Of a stretch of 64,000 nucleotides of DNA, positions 52,964 to 63,579 are shown piece after piece. Position numbers and translations under genes: made by a program. The notes below the pieces were generated by a model, which did no database searches, was not told the origin of the DNA, and saw nothing but the letters and a program-made list of their open reading frames with translations. This stretch comes from Hermatobates lingyangjiaoensis. Taxonomy: Eukaryota; Arthropoda; Insecta; Hemiptera; Hermatobatidae. The stretch covers positions 6,476,001 through 6,540,000 of the forward strand of contig JAPFBL010001617.1 in the NCBI GenBank assembly GCA_026182355.1, written 5' to 3'. Numbering within the stretch: position 1 is the stretch's first letter; each line of letters begins with the position of its first letter.

Positions 52964-55757
52964 GATTTCACATAAACACGTGAAACAACAATCAATGATC
53001 AAACCACAATAAGAAATGGGAAAACAAGACTAAGATCTTTCAACCGTAACAAGCGGTCTTCGTCAGAGTCAAAAACCCAACTGAACACTAGATGCAGAAA
53101 ACATCTGGTGAGGAGTTGAGAAGAGTGGGAGGGAAGAGTGGTATTTTAAAAGGGTGAAAGCACAGGAAAGGACTAATGTCCAGAAAAGGATGTTTGGGGA
53201 AAGAAAGGAGTACAGTAAGAAAAAGTAAAAAACTATCCGCTAGCTGTCAACCCTCTTTGAAGAGGCTATTGCCCTCGTGACGAAAGTATCAAGTTTGAAG
53301 AGACCGTTACTAATGTTTATAATATTAGATCTATTAAATTTAATTAGAGACGATTCAATAATATTTCTTAACAACATTGATTTTTCATAGGTAATAAATT
53401 TAGCTCCTGTCCAATCAATATGATGATTTTCATTTTTTATATGCAAGAATAAGGCACTACTGTTTTCCTGTCTACTTACGTTATATTGGTGTTGTTTTAC
53501 ACGTGTCTTTAATGATTTACCAGTTTGACCAATATAAATTTTATGGCAATTTTTGCACGGAATTTTATAAATACCAGCGGACTCCAATTCGCTTGGAGAG
53601 TTTTTTATTAACATATTACCCACGTTATTACGATTAGAAAACACTATATTAAAATCAAGTTGTTTGGCTAATCTTGGAAGGGGGTCCAATGATTCGTGGT
53701 ATGGCAAAACTATAGAATTTGATAATAAAAGGGGCTCTTTTGAAGTATTAGAGAAAGTTTTTTTAGCACCCTTCAAAGCTAAATCGATATAAGAAGAGGG
53801 GTATTTTAATGAAAGGGCAATTGACCTAATGTTATTAATCTCTTCATTAAGAAATTCAGGAGAGGAAACTCTTAAAGCTCTCAAAAACATATTTCTAAAA
53901 ACAGAAATTTTAACATTTTTTGGATGCGATGAATAAAAGTGAACGTATGCAGGTACATTCGTAGGTTTTCTATATACACTAAAGCGTAACTCATTAGGTA
54001 ACCTATGGATCAGGACATCTAAGAAGGGCAAATTACCACTTATTTCTTCTTCCATTGTGAATTTGATTGTCGGCACTAATGAATTCAATTTTGTTAGGAA
54101 ATCAACTTTATTTAAAGATTTGGGACAAATGCAAAGAATATCGTCAACATATCTATACCATTTAACATTTTTGGGCAAAATTGAGCTTAACATTTTACTC
54201 TCAAAAAACTCCATATATAAATTACTTAGGAGGGGGGGATAAACAGTTACCCATAGCAAGACCAAATTTTTGTATATAATAATTATTTTCAAATTGAAAA
54301 TGACAATCTACCACACATAACTTAATTAACTCTATTATAGTGGTAGATGGAAGGGGAAGGGAATAATTAATTAATTCTTCCTGGAGTAAGCTCAACAGAT
54401 CAGTTACAGGTACATTCGTAAAAAGAGACTTCACATCGAAACTGATTAATCTATAATTTTTGTTCATGTTGACGCTTTTTAATTTTTTAATTAAATCGAC
54501 ATTGTTTTTTATATGGCTGCCTGAAATTTTTCCAATTAAGGGGCTTAAAATACTTACTAACCATTTGGACAAGCCATATGATGCCGAACCAACCGAACTC
54601 ACAATTAAACGTATTGGGTAATTATCTTTATGTGTCTTGATCAACCCGTACATATATGGCAAAGAAGGGGATTTTGATATAAATTTAGTAATAAGTTCGG
54701 GTTGATTTTTTAAGATAGTTTTAATTTTTTTATTAAATGAACTATTGACTCTTTCCAAAGGATTAGACCTTAACTTTGTATACACATTTTCATCATTTAG
54801 CATATTCTCTATTTTATCGACGTAATCTTTTTTATTTAATATTACTGTTACTTTAGATTTATCGGCTTTAGTGATTTTTATAGTATTATCTTTTTTAAGC
54901 TTAGAATAAGCCTCGATAAAACGTCTAGGAACGCTAACAACATCAGTTTTTTCTGAAAGACCGTATACCATTCCTTTTAACCTTTTAAAATATTTAAATT
55001 ATCGATATCTACATTATTTAATTTTTCAGCTTTACAAAAACCCTTAGCCACCTGAACATAATTTAAATTGTTACTTTTAGGAACAAAATTTAAACCATAC
55101 CCTAATGCTGCTACTGCATTATTATCTAATATTCTGTCGGATAAATTAAGAACTAATTTTTTATTTTTATTTTTATTCCACGGGCTATTGTCAATTAAGC
55201 TCTGAAGTTTTTTATTATGTACTTTAGAAAAATTTTTACATACCTTTCTAAGTTGCCAATAAATATAATCAAATACTACTTTCCTACAATCGGAAGGGAT
55301 GAGCTGATTAAGATGACTTTTGTTACGCACTGAATCACCGAAGGCTAATTTCACATCACTCCGGCACAAATAAATATGTTTTTTTAGCAACAAAGAATGA
55401 AAATTATCAAAAGGGCCTTCACAAATATTTAGCAAACATTTAGGAATAAGAGATTTAGGTATTACCTTTTCACTACAACAATTATTTAAAAATTTTAATT
55501 TTAGTTTTATTTTATGGGCCTTTGTCAAGCTAGACAAACAATTTTTCACTACAGGGACAAAGCAAGGAAAAAGATGACAGAAATAGGAGTAGGTATGACT
55601 CAGAAATAGGAGTAGGTATGACTCTGAAATAGGAGTTGGGTTTTTGACTCTGACGAAGACCGCTTGTTACGGTTGAAAGATCTTAGTCTTGTTTTCCCAT
55701 TTCTTATTGTGGTTTGATCATTGATTGTTGTTTCACGTGTTTATGTGAAATCTTTTT
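52959..55757 (-). mobile_element. PLE family A, best copy: RT and GIY-YIG, inverted terminal blocks
   Basis: On the minus strand the coding region (about 55565-53240) is followed by a 3' region and the terminal block (53100-52959). The same terminal block occurs inverted at the other end (55632-55757), so the element is bounded by inverted repeats AAAAAGATTTCACATAAACA and TGTTTATGTGAAATCTTTTT. TA repeats lie outside the left end. It is 5'-truncated at the N-terminus and has only two single-base frameshifts. Confidence 0.88.
53240..55560 (-). pseudogene. PLE family A polyprotein (RT plus GIY-YIG endonuclease), two frameshifts
   Basis: Three overlapping frames follow in order: 55549-54977 (N-terminal part, LIPSDCRKVVFDYIYWQLRK and VLNLSDRILDNNAVAALGYG); 54971-54222 (RT fingers and palm, KADKSKVTVILNKKDYV, LPYMYGLIKTHKDNYPIRLI, RLISFDVKSLFTNVPV, LAMGNCLSP); 54292-53240 (palm to endonuclease, KWYRYVDDILCICPKSL with the catalytic DD, FLDVLIHRLPNELRFSVYRK, then SAGIYKIPCKNCHKIYIGQT). 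PLEs use this telomerase-like RT with a GIY-YIG nuclease. One shift lies near 54975; the other is a C7 run (G7 on the plus strand at about 54233) where six would keep the frame. About 780 residues in all; the extreme N-terminus is lost. Confidence 0.9.
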
Positions 55758-55793
55758 ATCGATGAATACCATGTGCGATACCTACTCCTATCT

Positions 55794-56124
55794 AATATTA
55801 TAAACATTAGTAACGGTCTCTTCAAACTTTATACTTTCGTCACGAGGGCAATAGCCTCTTCAAAGAGGGTTGACAGCTAGCGGATAGTTTTTTACTTTTT
55901 CTTACTGTACTCCTTTGTTTCCCCAAACATCCCTTTCTGGACATTAGTCCTTTCCTGTGCTTTCACCCTTTTAAAATACCCTTCTTCCCTCCCACTCTTC
56001 TCAACTCCTCACCAGATGTTTTCTGCATCTAGTGTTCAGTTGGGTTTTTGACTCTGACGAAGACCGCTTGTTACGGTTGAAAGATCTTAGTTTTGTTTTC
56101 CCATTTCTTATTGTGGTTTGATCA
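55794..56124 (+). mobile_element. PLE family A 3' fragment, opposite orientation
   Basis: Starts within the last codons (NIINISNGLFKLYTFVTRAI), then carries the full 3' region and the terminal block up to GTGGTTTGATCAT, where a TA repeat begins. It points away from the larger minus-strand copy next to it, giving a tail-out pair. The hammerhead-like core lies at 56054-56082. Confidence 0.88.
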
Positions 56125-56323
56125 TATATATATATATAATGAGTGTGTATGTGTATATATATATATATTATTAATTGAATATATTATAAGGACTTGTATA
56201 TCATATAAAACGACACTATATAATGTCAATCAATATGGGATCAGGTTAAAGGAAAATAAAATCCCTCATGGTAGGGTTACTACCCGTGAGGAAAAAATAA
56301 AAAAAACACATACACACATACAC

Positions 56324-56355
<32 letters not shown>

Positions 56356-56455
56356 CAGAGGCACATACAAAAACACACACACACACACACCTAAAGGAAC
56401 AGACATATACATACATAAATACGAACGGGCACACATACACATAATCACAGTAACT

Positions 56456-56492
<37 letters not shown>

Positions 56493-56530
56493 CCTCAAAT
56501 GCACACATACACAAACACAAATACTACATC
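56125..56530. repeat. TA and CA microsatellites with degenerate CA-rich sequence
   Basis: A TA run (56126-56170) is followed by CA tracts near 56310-56355, 56375-56390 and 56455-56495. LINE-W copy 4 begins just to the right. Long frames here are translated repeat. Confidence 0.9.
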
Positions 56531-57693
56531 TGTATAGAGGCAGAAAGAGATACAATGAGGTGCCTCAGGAAAATGGAGTCAGTGAATAGTCTGAAGTATC
56601 TGGGTGTGACATTTGACAGAAGGTTGACATGGAGCCTACATGTAAAACAAGTGGCAGGGAAAAGCTGGCAGTTCGTGAATGCCCTTTAGAGATCAGCCAG
56701 AGTCTATTGGGGCCTGTCAAGTTCAGCTCTAAGTATTATATATCATGGTGCTTTTATACCAATGTTACTATATGCGGTACCTGTATGGTTTATGGCACTA
56801 CGAAGGAAGTGCAATAGGAAACACCTGGAAAAGGTTCAGAGACTTTTTGCTATAAGGTTAATCAAAGGATATCGAACTATATCATATGATGCTGCTTGCA
56901 TAATTGCAGGCATACCACCTATCTGTTTAAAGGCACAAGAGAATAATCTTATTGCGAGGATTAAGAGAAGTGAACAAGCAGAAGGCATTGATGGCACCAA
57001 ACTTGACAGGCCAGTGCACTTCTCGCTTTGGCCTCATCCAGGAAAGGGAAAAGGGATTCATTTTGGAAAAGCAGAAGCAGCGAAATTTAACATCTATACA
57101 GATGGCAGTAAAGATAGTGATAAAGTTGGCTGTGCATTTGTAGTTTATGAGAATAATAGATTACTGTATGAAGAAGGGTATTCCCTCGACAGTATACGAG
57201 TATGCACAAACAATCAAGCTGAGCAGCTGGCAATACTGAAGGCAGTGGAGTGGGCTCTTAAAAACCTGGCAGGGGTCGTAGGGGTTAAAATTCTAACTGA
57301 CAGCCAGGTTGCGATGGACTCCTTGCAGAACTGGAAGAACCATCTACCCTTAATAGAAGCAATTAGGAAGGACATATATCTGCAATCAATGGTCAGTTTC
57401 AATTTTTCCTGGGTTCAGGCCCATGTAGGAATTGAAGGAAATGAACGGGCAGACAAACTGGCTAAACAATCTGCAAGGAGGAGAAGCGGAGATATAGAAT
57501 ATAAAAAATTCCCCTACTCAGTATTGTTGAACTGGGCACGTGAAAAGACGTATCACGAGTGGGAGGCCATTTGGAACTGTTCTCCAGTAGGCACACATAC
57601 AAGGCAGTATTTACCATCTCGAAGAATACGATATAGGATGACATATATCGGCATTAATTACAAGATAACCCAAGTGCTGTCAGGACATAGGAA

Positions 57694-57709
57694 AATGTTA
57701 TCATACCTG
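57694..57709. repeat. target-site duplication of the full-length R1-like LINE, left
   Basis: AATGTTATCATACCTG, repeated at 63564-63579. The last one to three bases may belong to the LINE end. Confidence 0.92.
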
Positions 57710-57965
57710 TTTTGATTCATTACCATACACCAAAGCCTTTCGACCATAATATGGAACAAAGCAGAGCAGATCGATGTTTTTTACGTGGTGCCCTTTAGCC
57801 ACACCGCGGAGCGCAGGCGAAGCGACAAAAAGGGCCACTCCCCCAGCAATCCCCGGCGTGCCCAAGGTGGACCTCGCGGAGGCGGGCATCCACGACAGAC
57901 ATCACACAACATAAAAACAAAACAAAACAAAAAACACTATAGTCAGGAAACCAGAAGAGCACTCA

Positions 57966-60900
57966 CTAGGACGTCGGAGCAGGAAATCTTGCATTCTTTA
58001 GTCTTCCAATATCGTACACAAACTCCTTGAAGGCGGCAGCACACCTACCCTTGAAAGCCTGAGAGTACAACTGGGCGACGAAGTGACCAGTCTTAATTTC
58101 TAGAAGAAACCTAGGCCCTGCAAACCTACTACATTCCTCTAGAACATGCGCTATGGTCTCAGGAGCTCCCCCGCATGGGCAGGTGGGATCTTCAGCCCTC
58201 TTGAACCGGTGGAGATAGCCCAAAAAATCCCCATGACCACTTACCACTTGGACCAACCAATGGTCAAACTCTGGGTCGCCTATGCGAAGTCTCATCGCCA
58301 CAGACAGAAAAAACTTCGCAGTCCAGCGACCAGTGGAACCACCTGCCCACCGCTCCTGCCAACAATTCATCGCCCAGCGCTTTGCAAACACCAACCTCTC
58401 AGGCACACCTCCGGAATTATCCACCGGAATCCATCTTGTCTGATGCCCCTTCCCGATGGCATAACAATCAGAAATCAGCTTCACCTTGATATCTAGAGGC
58501 ATCTGACCGGCAATAATTTGTAACGCCAGAGTAGGTGCAGTTCTGTACGCCTTGGTAGTCTGCAGTAAGGCCCTCCTTTGTGAGGACACGAGTAGACCTG
58601 AGGTGTGGGCCATCAGGCAGCGCCCCCACAACGAGGCACCATAACAAACAATTGAATTATATATGGCCATATATAAAACCTTGCATCTACCATAGCGTAC
58701 CCCCCAGGTGGCTCTTGAGATACGACCAAAAGCCGCATACCGAGCTGCCGCCTTCGAAGTAGCATACTTAACGTGTTCCGTGAGATTAAGTCCTTCATGG
58801 ATCAGGACGCCCAGGTATTTCACCTCTTTCACTAGTGCAACCTTCTGCCCCCGGACGTGAACCCTCGGGCCACAGTGTCTTTTGAATGATCCCTTTAACA
58901 TAACCGCGCAGCATTTATCAATTGCGACATTCACCTTGGTGTATTGGCACCAATTGGAGACAATCTCCAGTGCACGGTTACCTTTGCTATTAAGTTGGAC
59001 TCTAGAGTCACCCATTATTATAATGACGAGATCGTCAACGTATGCTATGGGTGTGAATTCTTCGCTTACCAGTTCCACCAACAAGGCCTCAAAGGCAAAG
59101 GACCATAGAACCGGACCAAGAACAGAGCCCTGCGGGCACCCTCTATTCACATCCCTAGACACTGCAGCCTTACCAAATCTCATAGTAACCCTTCTCTTCT
59201 CAAAGAAGGATTCGACCAGGCAGATGATGCCAGGGTCAACCTTAGCATCCCTGACCTCTCTTATTATTGCAGGCCTCCAGACATGATCGAAGGCGCCTCT
59301 TATATCTACGAATATACCCATGGCATACCTTCCGGGACCAGCAGACACAATACTGTATATCTCGAAAAGGGCATCATTCGTGGAGTACCCCGCCCTTGCC
59401 CCGAATTGGCGGCCCGTAGAAACAGCCTCCAGCCTGGAGGACAAAAAGGGGAGCATCAGGGCCTCCAACCCTTTGCCCATGCAGTTCAACAGGGTGACAG
59501 GTCTATAAGACGATGTCAGGACAGGGTCGCGGCTCCCACTCTTCATCAACATAATCACCTCCCCTAGCTTAAGAGCGTCGGGGAAATATCCAAAGTGATA
59601 ACAGTCTTTAAAAATGTTCAAAAGAGTTGGCCCTATTAACTGGAGTGACTTTTTGAAGAAGATAGGGGCCAAACCGTCAGGCCCTGGGGCTTTAAAATTG
59701 CCTTGATGGACAAAAACCCGCCTGACATCGTCCAAACTCCAGGGGCACTTGCCCGGAAGGTCCATGGGCTCGTCACAAATCCGCCTGGTCACGGCCTGCG
59801 CCGGGGTCTCCGTCGATTGCACATCCGGGGGAAAGAAGGCGTCCACGAAGGCATTTAATCTGTCCACGCTGGCCACAAAGGTACCCCTGTCGGTCACAAT
59901 CTCATTACCGATCTTCCTTAGGCCTATCTTATTCCCTACTAACTTATATGGAAGATCCCATAATTTGCTGGACTCTACAAACTTTTTCCAGGACTCCCTT
60001 TTCGCACGTCTTACAGCTTGCTTATATACTTTTTTAGCTTCCTGATAACCTCTAAATCTAGAGTTACGGACAGCTACATTTCTGGTCCTTTGGAACCTCC
60101 TGCGTAGAGTCGCAACAGCAGACCGCATCTTAGTAAGGACTGGTGACCACCAGGGGACCCTCTTACTTCGGGTCTTAAACACAAACCCGTTCGATAGTCT
60201 AGCGGATCGACGCATGATATCGACTAGGGCCTCAATTTTGAAATCAATATCATCCCTCCCCAAGGCCAATATTTCAAGAAGGATCCCAAAATCATTCACC
60301 TCATAAGCCAACGTGGAACAGAAACTCTCCCAAGATACGCCCCTGACCCTAAATCTTCCAGCCTCGATGACCGACTCTACTTTATTTGCTAAGCTTAAGG
60401 AGATCACATTATGGTCGCCCGCAACCACCGACTCCTCAACAGCCCACCGGGCCACCCTCTCGTGAATGCCCCAAGTAGCGGCAGAGATGTCAATCCACGA
60501 GGAGCCCGAATGGCCCACAAAAGTTGGCGGGGAGGCAGGATCATTAATAACGTAAAGGCCATGACTCACCAGCAACGAGAGAACACTCTCACCCTCAGTG
60601 CTGGAGACGCCAGGGCCCCATGCCACGTGACGAGCATTTATATCGGCCATCACCAGGATCTCCCTGCCACTAAGAGAAACCAAGGCTTCCTCCAGGGCCA
60701 TCAGGGCCTCCGGCATGGGCATTGAATATTTCTTATAGAAGCTCAGCAAAACGAAGCTCAGGCCACAGCCTTCAACCAAGCACGCCGCAATATATTTGCC
60801 TGAGCACGCCAGCGTGCAACAGGACAATCGGTCATCAAGGCAGAAGACAGCCGCCTTAGGTTGGTCGGTATGCCCCACACACAAGCTACCCAGACGGCCC

Positions 60901-61040
60901 AAACCCAGGTCAGGGGAGTAATTCCAGGGTTCCTGCACCGCCACCAGAGATGCCCCTATCTCCGCAGCGAAGTCCAGGACCCCAGTTGTCGCAAACCGGG
61001 ACTTGCCAACATTACATTGCAGAATATTAAATTTGGCCAT
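57966..61040 (-). CDS. R1-like LINE ORF2: APE endonuclease and reverse transcriptase, 1024 aa, uninterrupted
   Basis: I place the start at the ATG of MAKFNILQCNVGKSR (61040), overlapping the ORF1 stop by 14 nt. The endonuclease (about 1-225) shows ASLVAVQEPW, EILVMADINARHVAWGPG and SSWIDISAATWG; the usual SDH box reads AGDHNVISLSL. The RT (about 430-720) shows FKAPGPDGLAPIFF, SSYRPVTLLNCMGKGLEALM, GIFVDIRGAFDHVWRPAII (motif A), NRGCPQGSVLGPVLWSFAF, IAYVDDLVIIIMGDS (catalytic DD) and VKYLGVLI. The C-terminus has the knuckle CPCGGAPETIAHVLEEC. There is no RNase H, unlike LINE-W. Endonuclease and RT together nick the target and copy the LINE RNA into it. No stop or frameshift is present, so it could be active if ORF1 were supplied. 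Confidence 0.92.
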   Translation of the reverse strand: MAKFNILQCNVGKSRFATTGVLDFAAEIGASLVAVQEPWNYSPDLGLGRLGSLCVGHTDQPKAAVFCLDDRLSCCTLACSGKYIAACLVEGCGLSFVLLSFYKKYSMPMPEALMALEEALVSLSGREILVMADINARHVAWGPGVSSTEGESVLSLLVSHGLYVINDPASPPTFVGHSGSSWIDISAATWGIHERVARWAVEESVVAGDHNVISLSLANKVESVIEAGRFRVRGVSWESFCSTLAYEVNDFGILLEILALGRDDIDFKIEALVDIMRRSARLSNGFVFKTRSKRVPWWSPVLTKMRSAVATLRRRFQRTRNVAVRNSRFRGYQEAKKVYKQAVRRAKRESWKKFVESSKLWDLPYKLVGNKIGLRKIGNEIVTDRGTFVASVDRLNAFVDAFFPPDVQSTETPAQAVTRRICDEPMDLPGKCPWSLDDVRRVFVHQGNFKAPGPDGLAPIFFKKSLQLIGPTLLNIFKDCYHFGYFPDALKLGEVIMLMKSGSRDPVLTSSYRPVTLLNCMGKGLEALMLPFLSSRLEAVSTGRQFGARAGYSTNDALFEIYSIVSAGPGRYAMGIFVDIRGAFDHVWRPAIIREVRDAKVDPGIICLVESFFEKRRVTMRFGKAAVSRDVNRGCPQGSVLGPVLWSFAFEALLVELVSEEFTPIAYVDDLVIIIMGDSRVQLNSKGNRALEIVSNWCQYTKVNVAIDKCCAVMLKGSFKRHCGPRVHVRGQKVALVKEVKYLGVLIHEGLNLTEHVKYATSKAAARYAAFGRISRATWGVRYGRCKVLYMAIYNSIVCYGASLWGRCLMAHTSGLLVSSQRRALLQTTKAYRTAPTLALQIIAGQMPLDIKVKLISDCYAIGKGHQTRWIPVDNSGGVPERLVFAKRWAMNCWQERWAGGSTGRWTAKFFLSVAMRLRIGDPEFDHWLVQVVSGHGDFLGYLHRFKRAEDPTCPCGGAPETIAHVLEECSRFAGPRFLLEIKTGHFVAQLYSQAFKGRCAAAFKEFVYDIGRLKNARFPAPTS

Positions 61041-61863
61041 AATCAATCTTCTGTTCATTAAGATTTGCTTCCCTCTTCCTAATGGGGCACAGCTTGTCAA
61101 ACGCAGAGTGGCTCACATGGGGTAGTCTGGCCCTTTTACAATTGGCGCAACCCACCTTGTTCTTATCAGGGCAGGAATTAGAGGCATGGTCAAGGGCACA
61201 ATGGCCACACACGTCCTCCGAACTCCTACACCTTGGCGCAGTGTGGCCAAACCCCATACACCTATAGCATTGGCTTAATTCTTTGAAAACCCTAGTAGGG
61301 CACTTTTGCCAGTTCAATCTTATGAACCCTCTGTTAACAATCTCGGGAAACTTCTCCTTCCTAACAGAACAAACAACAATTTGATTATTGCCCCCTTTCC
61401 CAGGAATTCTGAACAGCGGATTAACATCCCCGTCGGCAAGTCCCAGATCGCCATTTTCAGTCAAGACCTGATCCATGAAGTCACGGAAACACATATCCTT
61501 CAGAACATTCCTTACTTGTATCCTTGGAAGTCTCGGCAAGATGTTACTCACGGTGAAGCCGCCTCCCTTGGTCACGATCAACTCCTTTAGCTTTTCGGAT
61601 TCTTCCCTCGATTCCGAAATAACAACTACCTTCTGGTCCCCAGACACCCTGATGGAATTGAACCTCGCGCCCACCTCATGAGGGTTAACTGTCTTCAGCA
61701 ATTCCCCTTTACACTCTTCACCTGAGCAATTCTCTTTTGATACTACTAGTATGTTCTCTCTGGGCGCGAGAGACATCTCCCTGAGGGACCGCTTCCCATG
61801 GGTAATCTTAGTATTCTTAGGTGTCTTGCTGCTCTCATCGGGGGTCGGGTCCGGGGTAGACAC
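61027..61863 (-). pseudogene. R1-like LINE ORF1, C-terminal part with CCHC knuckles
   Basis: An open stretch of about 278 codons starts in a basic run (RRRKRLVKVSTPDPTPDESS, open upstream of 61863). It contains the Gag-like fold (GARFNSIRVSGDQKVVVISE, QVRNVLKDMCFRDFMDQVL, QIVVCSVRKEKFPEIVNRGF, WQKCPTRVFKELSQ), then knuckles CYRCMGFGHTAPRC, CGHCALDHASNSC and CANCKRARLPHVSH. This is the RNA-binding end of an R1-group ORF1. It is one base out of register with the N-terminal part (61869-63164), so the protein is split unless a -1 shift occurs. The end overlaps ORF2. Confidence 0.85.
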
Positions 61864-61868
61864 TTTAA

Positions 61869-63164
61869 CTAGCCTTTTCCTCCTCCTACCCCTTCTCGCT
61901 TGGAACCATCATCCGGTTCCTCCCCAGAAGGTATGGTGCCAAGGAACCTCGGCTGACCGTCGCGAGGCACCTGCCCAGGGGACGCCCGCCCAGGGGGATC
62001 CTTTATAGAACTAAGACCCAACTTCTCAGCATAAGTAGGTTTCCTTATGGGGGGATTTAACTTCTCCTCAACATAGGACCCCACACCTTTCATTTCGTTT
62101 CTTATAGTGGAGGTTACATGCTCCTTCAACTCCCCAAGGGCAGATTTAATAGCATCCCCGGGCCGGACATTCACGTTGTCAACCTCCTTTGTAGCCTGCT
62201 GCGAGGCCATCTCGCAAAGCCTATTTCCCGTAGCGACGATGTTTTCGCTGGAATTCGAGATGGCCTCTGCAATAGTCTTCTTTACCTCAAGGAGGGAAGA
62301 CTCCACATAAGCAGCGACCTCACACTTCACCGTCCTCAACAGCTCTACCTTGAAATCCTCCAAGGATACGTCCATCTGTTCACGCATTTTCTTTATGAGG
62401 TTTTCCTCATAATCCAGAGGGAGAGCCCCACCTCTCACCTGCTCGAAGTTAGCCTTAACCGAGCCAATGAGTGCTCTCACTTCGTCGGTAGTCTTCAACA
62501 AATCTCTGCCCACCTGCTTCAGCTCCCCTACCGCAATTTCACTCGCCGGTTCATTCTGCTCCAACGAGCTAATGCTTCTGTTCAAATTACAGATGGACTT
62601 AAGGGCGCTGTCCAGGCGGCAGTAGATCCTACCAATATTAATGTCAAATTCCACTACCTGAGACAACACTCCATCTCCATCCGGGTCCTCGATGGCATCA
62701 GGTTTCCCCTTCTTTGAGGCACTCACCTTAGAGAGGCTCTCCCTCGGTCTCTTCTTCGTCTCCGACGTCCTTACGCACTCCAACATTTTTCCAAACAATA
62801 TGTTCTCGTCCTCCACATCAGCTATATCCTCAGAGGAGCTTGAAATATCCACGGAAACATTAGAAATCGACTCTGTCCTTCGGGGGGTGAGGACGGGCGA
62901 TTCCCTGCCTCCAGCCATTAGACTCCTATCAGCGGAGAATCTCTTACTAGTGGAGGGAGCAGATGTTGGCTTCCTCTCGGTACCCTGTCTTAAAAACTTC
63001 CCGTCGGGTCCTTTGGGTCTAGACGGCGGCTTCTTCCTCTCCAGGACACTAGAGGGGGAGACTTTCGAAGGTCCAATGTCAAAATCACCACCAGCCTGCT
63101 TCTTCTTTGGACTTCGATTTTCTCCACTAAAACCTTCGGACTTACGAGGAGACTTGCAACTCAT
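61869..63164 (-). CDS. R1-like LINE ORF1, N-terminal part, 431 aa
   Basis: It starts MSCKSPRKSEGFSGENRSPK after a 400-bp leader. The first 150 residues are Lys/Arg/Ser/Pro-rich and disordered-looking, with an acidic patch (ISSSSEDIADVEDENIL). Residues about 185-360 are helical and coiled-coil-like (LKSICNLNRSISSLEQNE, EVKKTIAEAISNSSENIVA), probably for self-association. The frame ends GGGKG at a TAG in 61869-61871, while the zinc-knuckle part continues in the -1 frame. The missing knuckle at its own C-terminus suggests one indel near 61900 rather than a natural end. Confidence 0.8.
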   Translation of the reverse strand: MSCKSPRKSEGFSGENRSPKKKQAGGDFDIGPSKVSPSSVLERKKPPSRPKGPDGKFLRQGTERKPTSAPSTSKRFSADRSLMAGGRESPVLTPRRTESISNVSVDISSSSEDIADVEDENILFGKMLECVRTSETKKRPRESLSKVSASKKGKPDAIEDPDGDGVLSQVVEFDINIGRIYCRLDSALKSICNLNRSISSLEQNEPASEIAVGELKQVGRDLLKTTDEVRALIGSVKANFEQVRGGALPLDYEENLIKKMREQMDVSLEDFKVELLRTVKCEVAAYVESSLLEVKKTIAEAISNSSENIVATGNRLCEMASQQATKEVDNVNVRPGDAIKSALGELKEHVTSTIRNEMKGVGSYVEEKLNPPIRKPTYAEKLGLSSIKDPPGRASPGQVPRDGQPRFLGTIPSGEEPDDGSKREGVGGGKG

Positions 63165-63563
63165 CCTAGCAGACGTGGCTTGGTCTCCCGATAAAAATGG
63201 CGTTTATCCCAGCCCTGTAGCACCACCAGGAGCTGAGATATACACAAAAAAAGGAAAGTTCAAAGGGCAAACTAAAAATTTTTTGGAATGGGGGTGGGAC
63301 CCAGAGGGTCCAGGAGTACTGGAAAGGATCAAGGAAGGTGTGGGACGAAAAAGGGACACGACCAAAGAAAAGAATAGTTGGATAGGAAGGTGCTAAAGGT
63401 CAAAACTCACTAGACACGTTTTGCGCACCACTGCACAACTTGGAAAAAATCAACAAAAAACAGCAAAAAATCGATAGCGGGGGTGCTCACAACAAGCACC
63501 GAAGATCCAGGAGTCGCCGATTCCCGGACCAGTTCCGCGCACGACGACAGACGGCACGCAACT
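63165..63563 (-). promoter_or_regulatory. 5' untranslated region of the full-length R1-like LINE
   Basis: This stretch lies between the right target duplication and the ORF1 start. As the element looks full length, it should hold an internal promoter, but I recognise no specific element. A frame crossing it on the plus strand is not supported as a gene. Confidence 0.6.
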
Positions 63564-63579
63564 AATGTTATCATACCTG
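63564..63579. repeat. target-site duplication of the full-length R1-like LINE, right
   Basis: AATGTTATCATACCTG, matching 57694-57709. Beyond it the LINE-W frame continues without loss. Confidence 0.92.

Larger units (their letters stand above)
57710..63563 (-). mobile_element. full-length R1-like LINE, 5.85 kb, intact ORF2
   Basis: It is flanked by a 16-bp duplication and contains a 5' untranslated region (63563-63165), ORF1 (63164-61027, one frame change), ORF2 (61040-57966) and a 3' untranslated region (57965-57710) ending ...GAATCAAAA(CAG) without poly(A). It shares its 3' region and coding sequence with copy 2 at 11158-12856. It is GC-rich in an AT-rich neighbourhood, and it is the youngest-looking element in the window. 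Confidence 0.93.
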
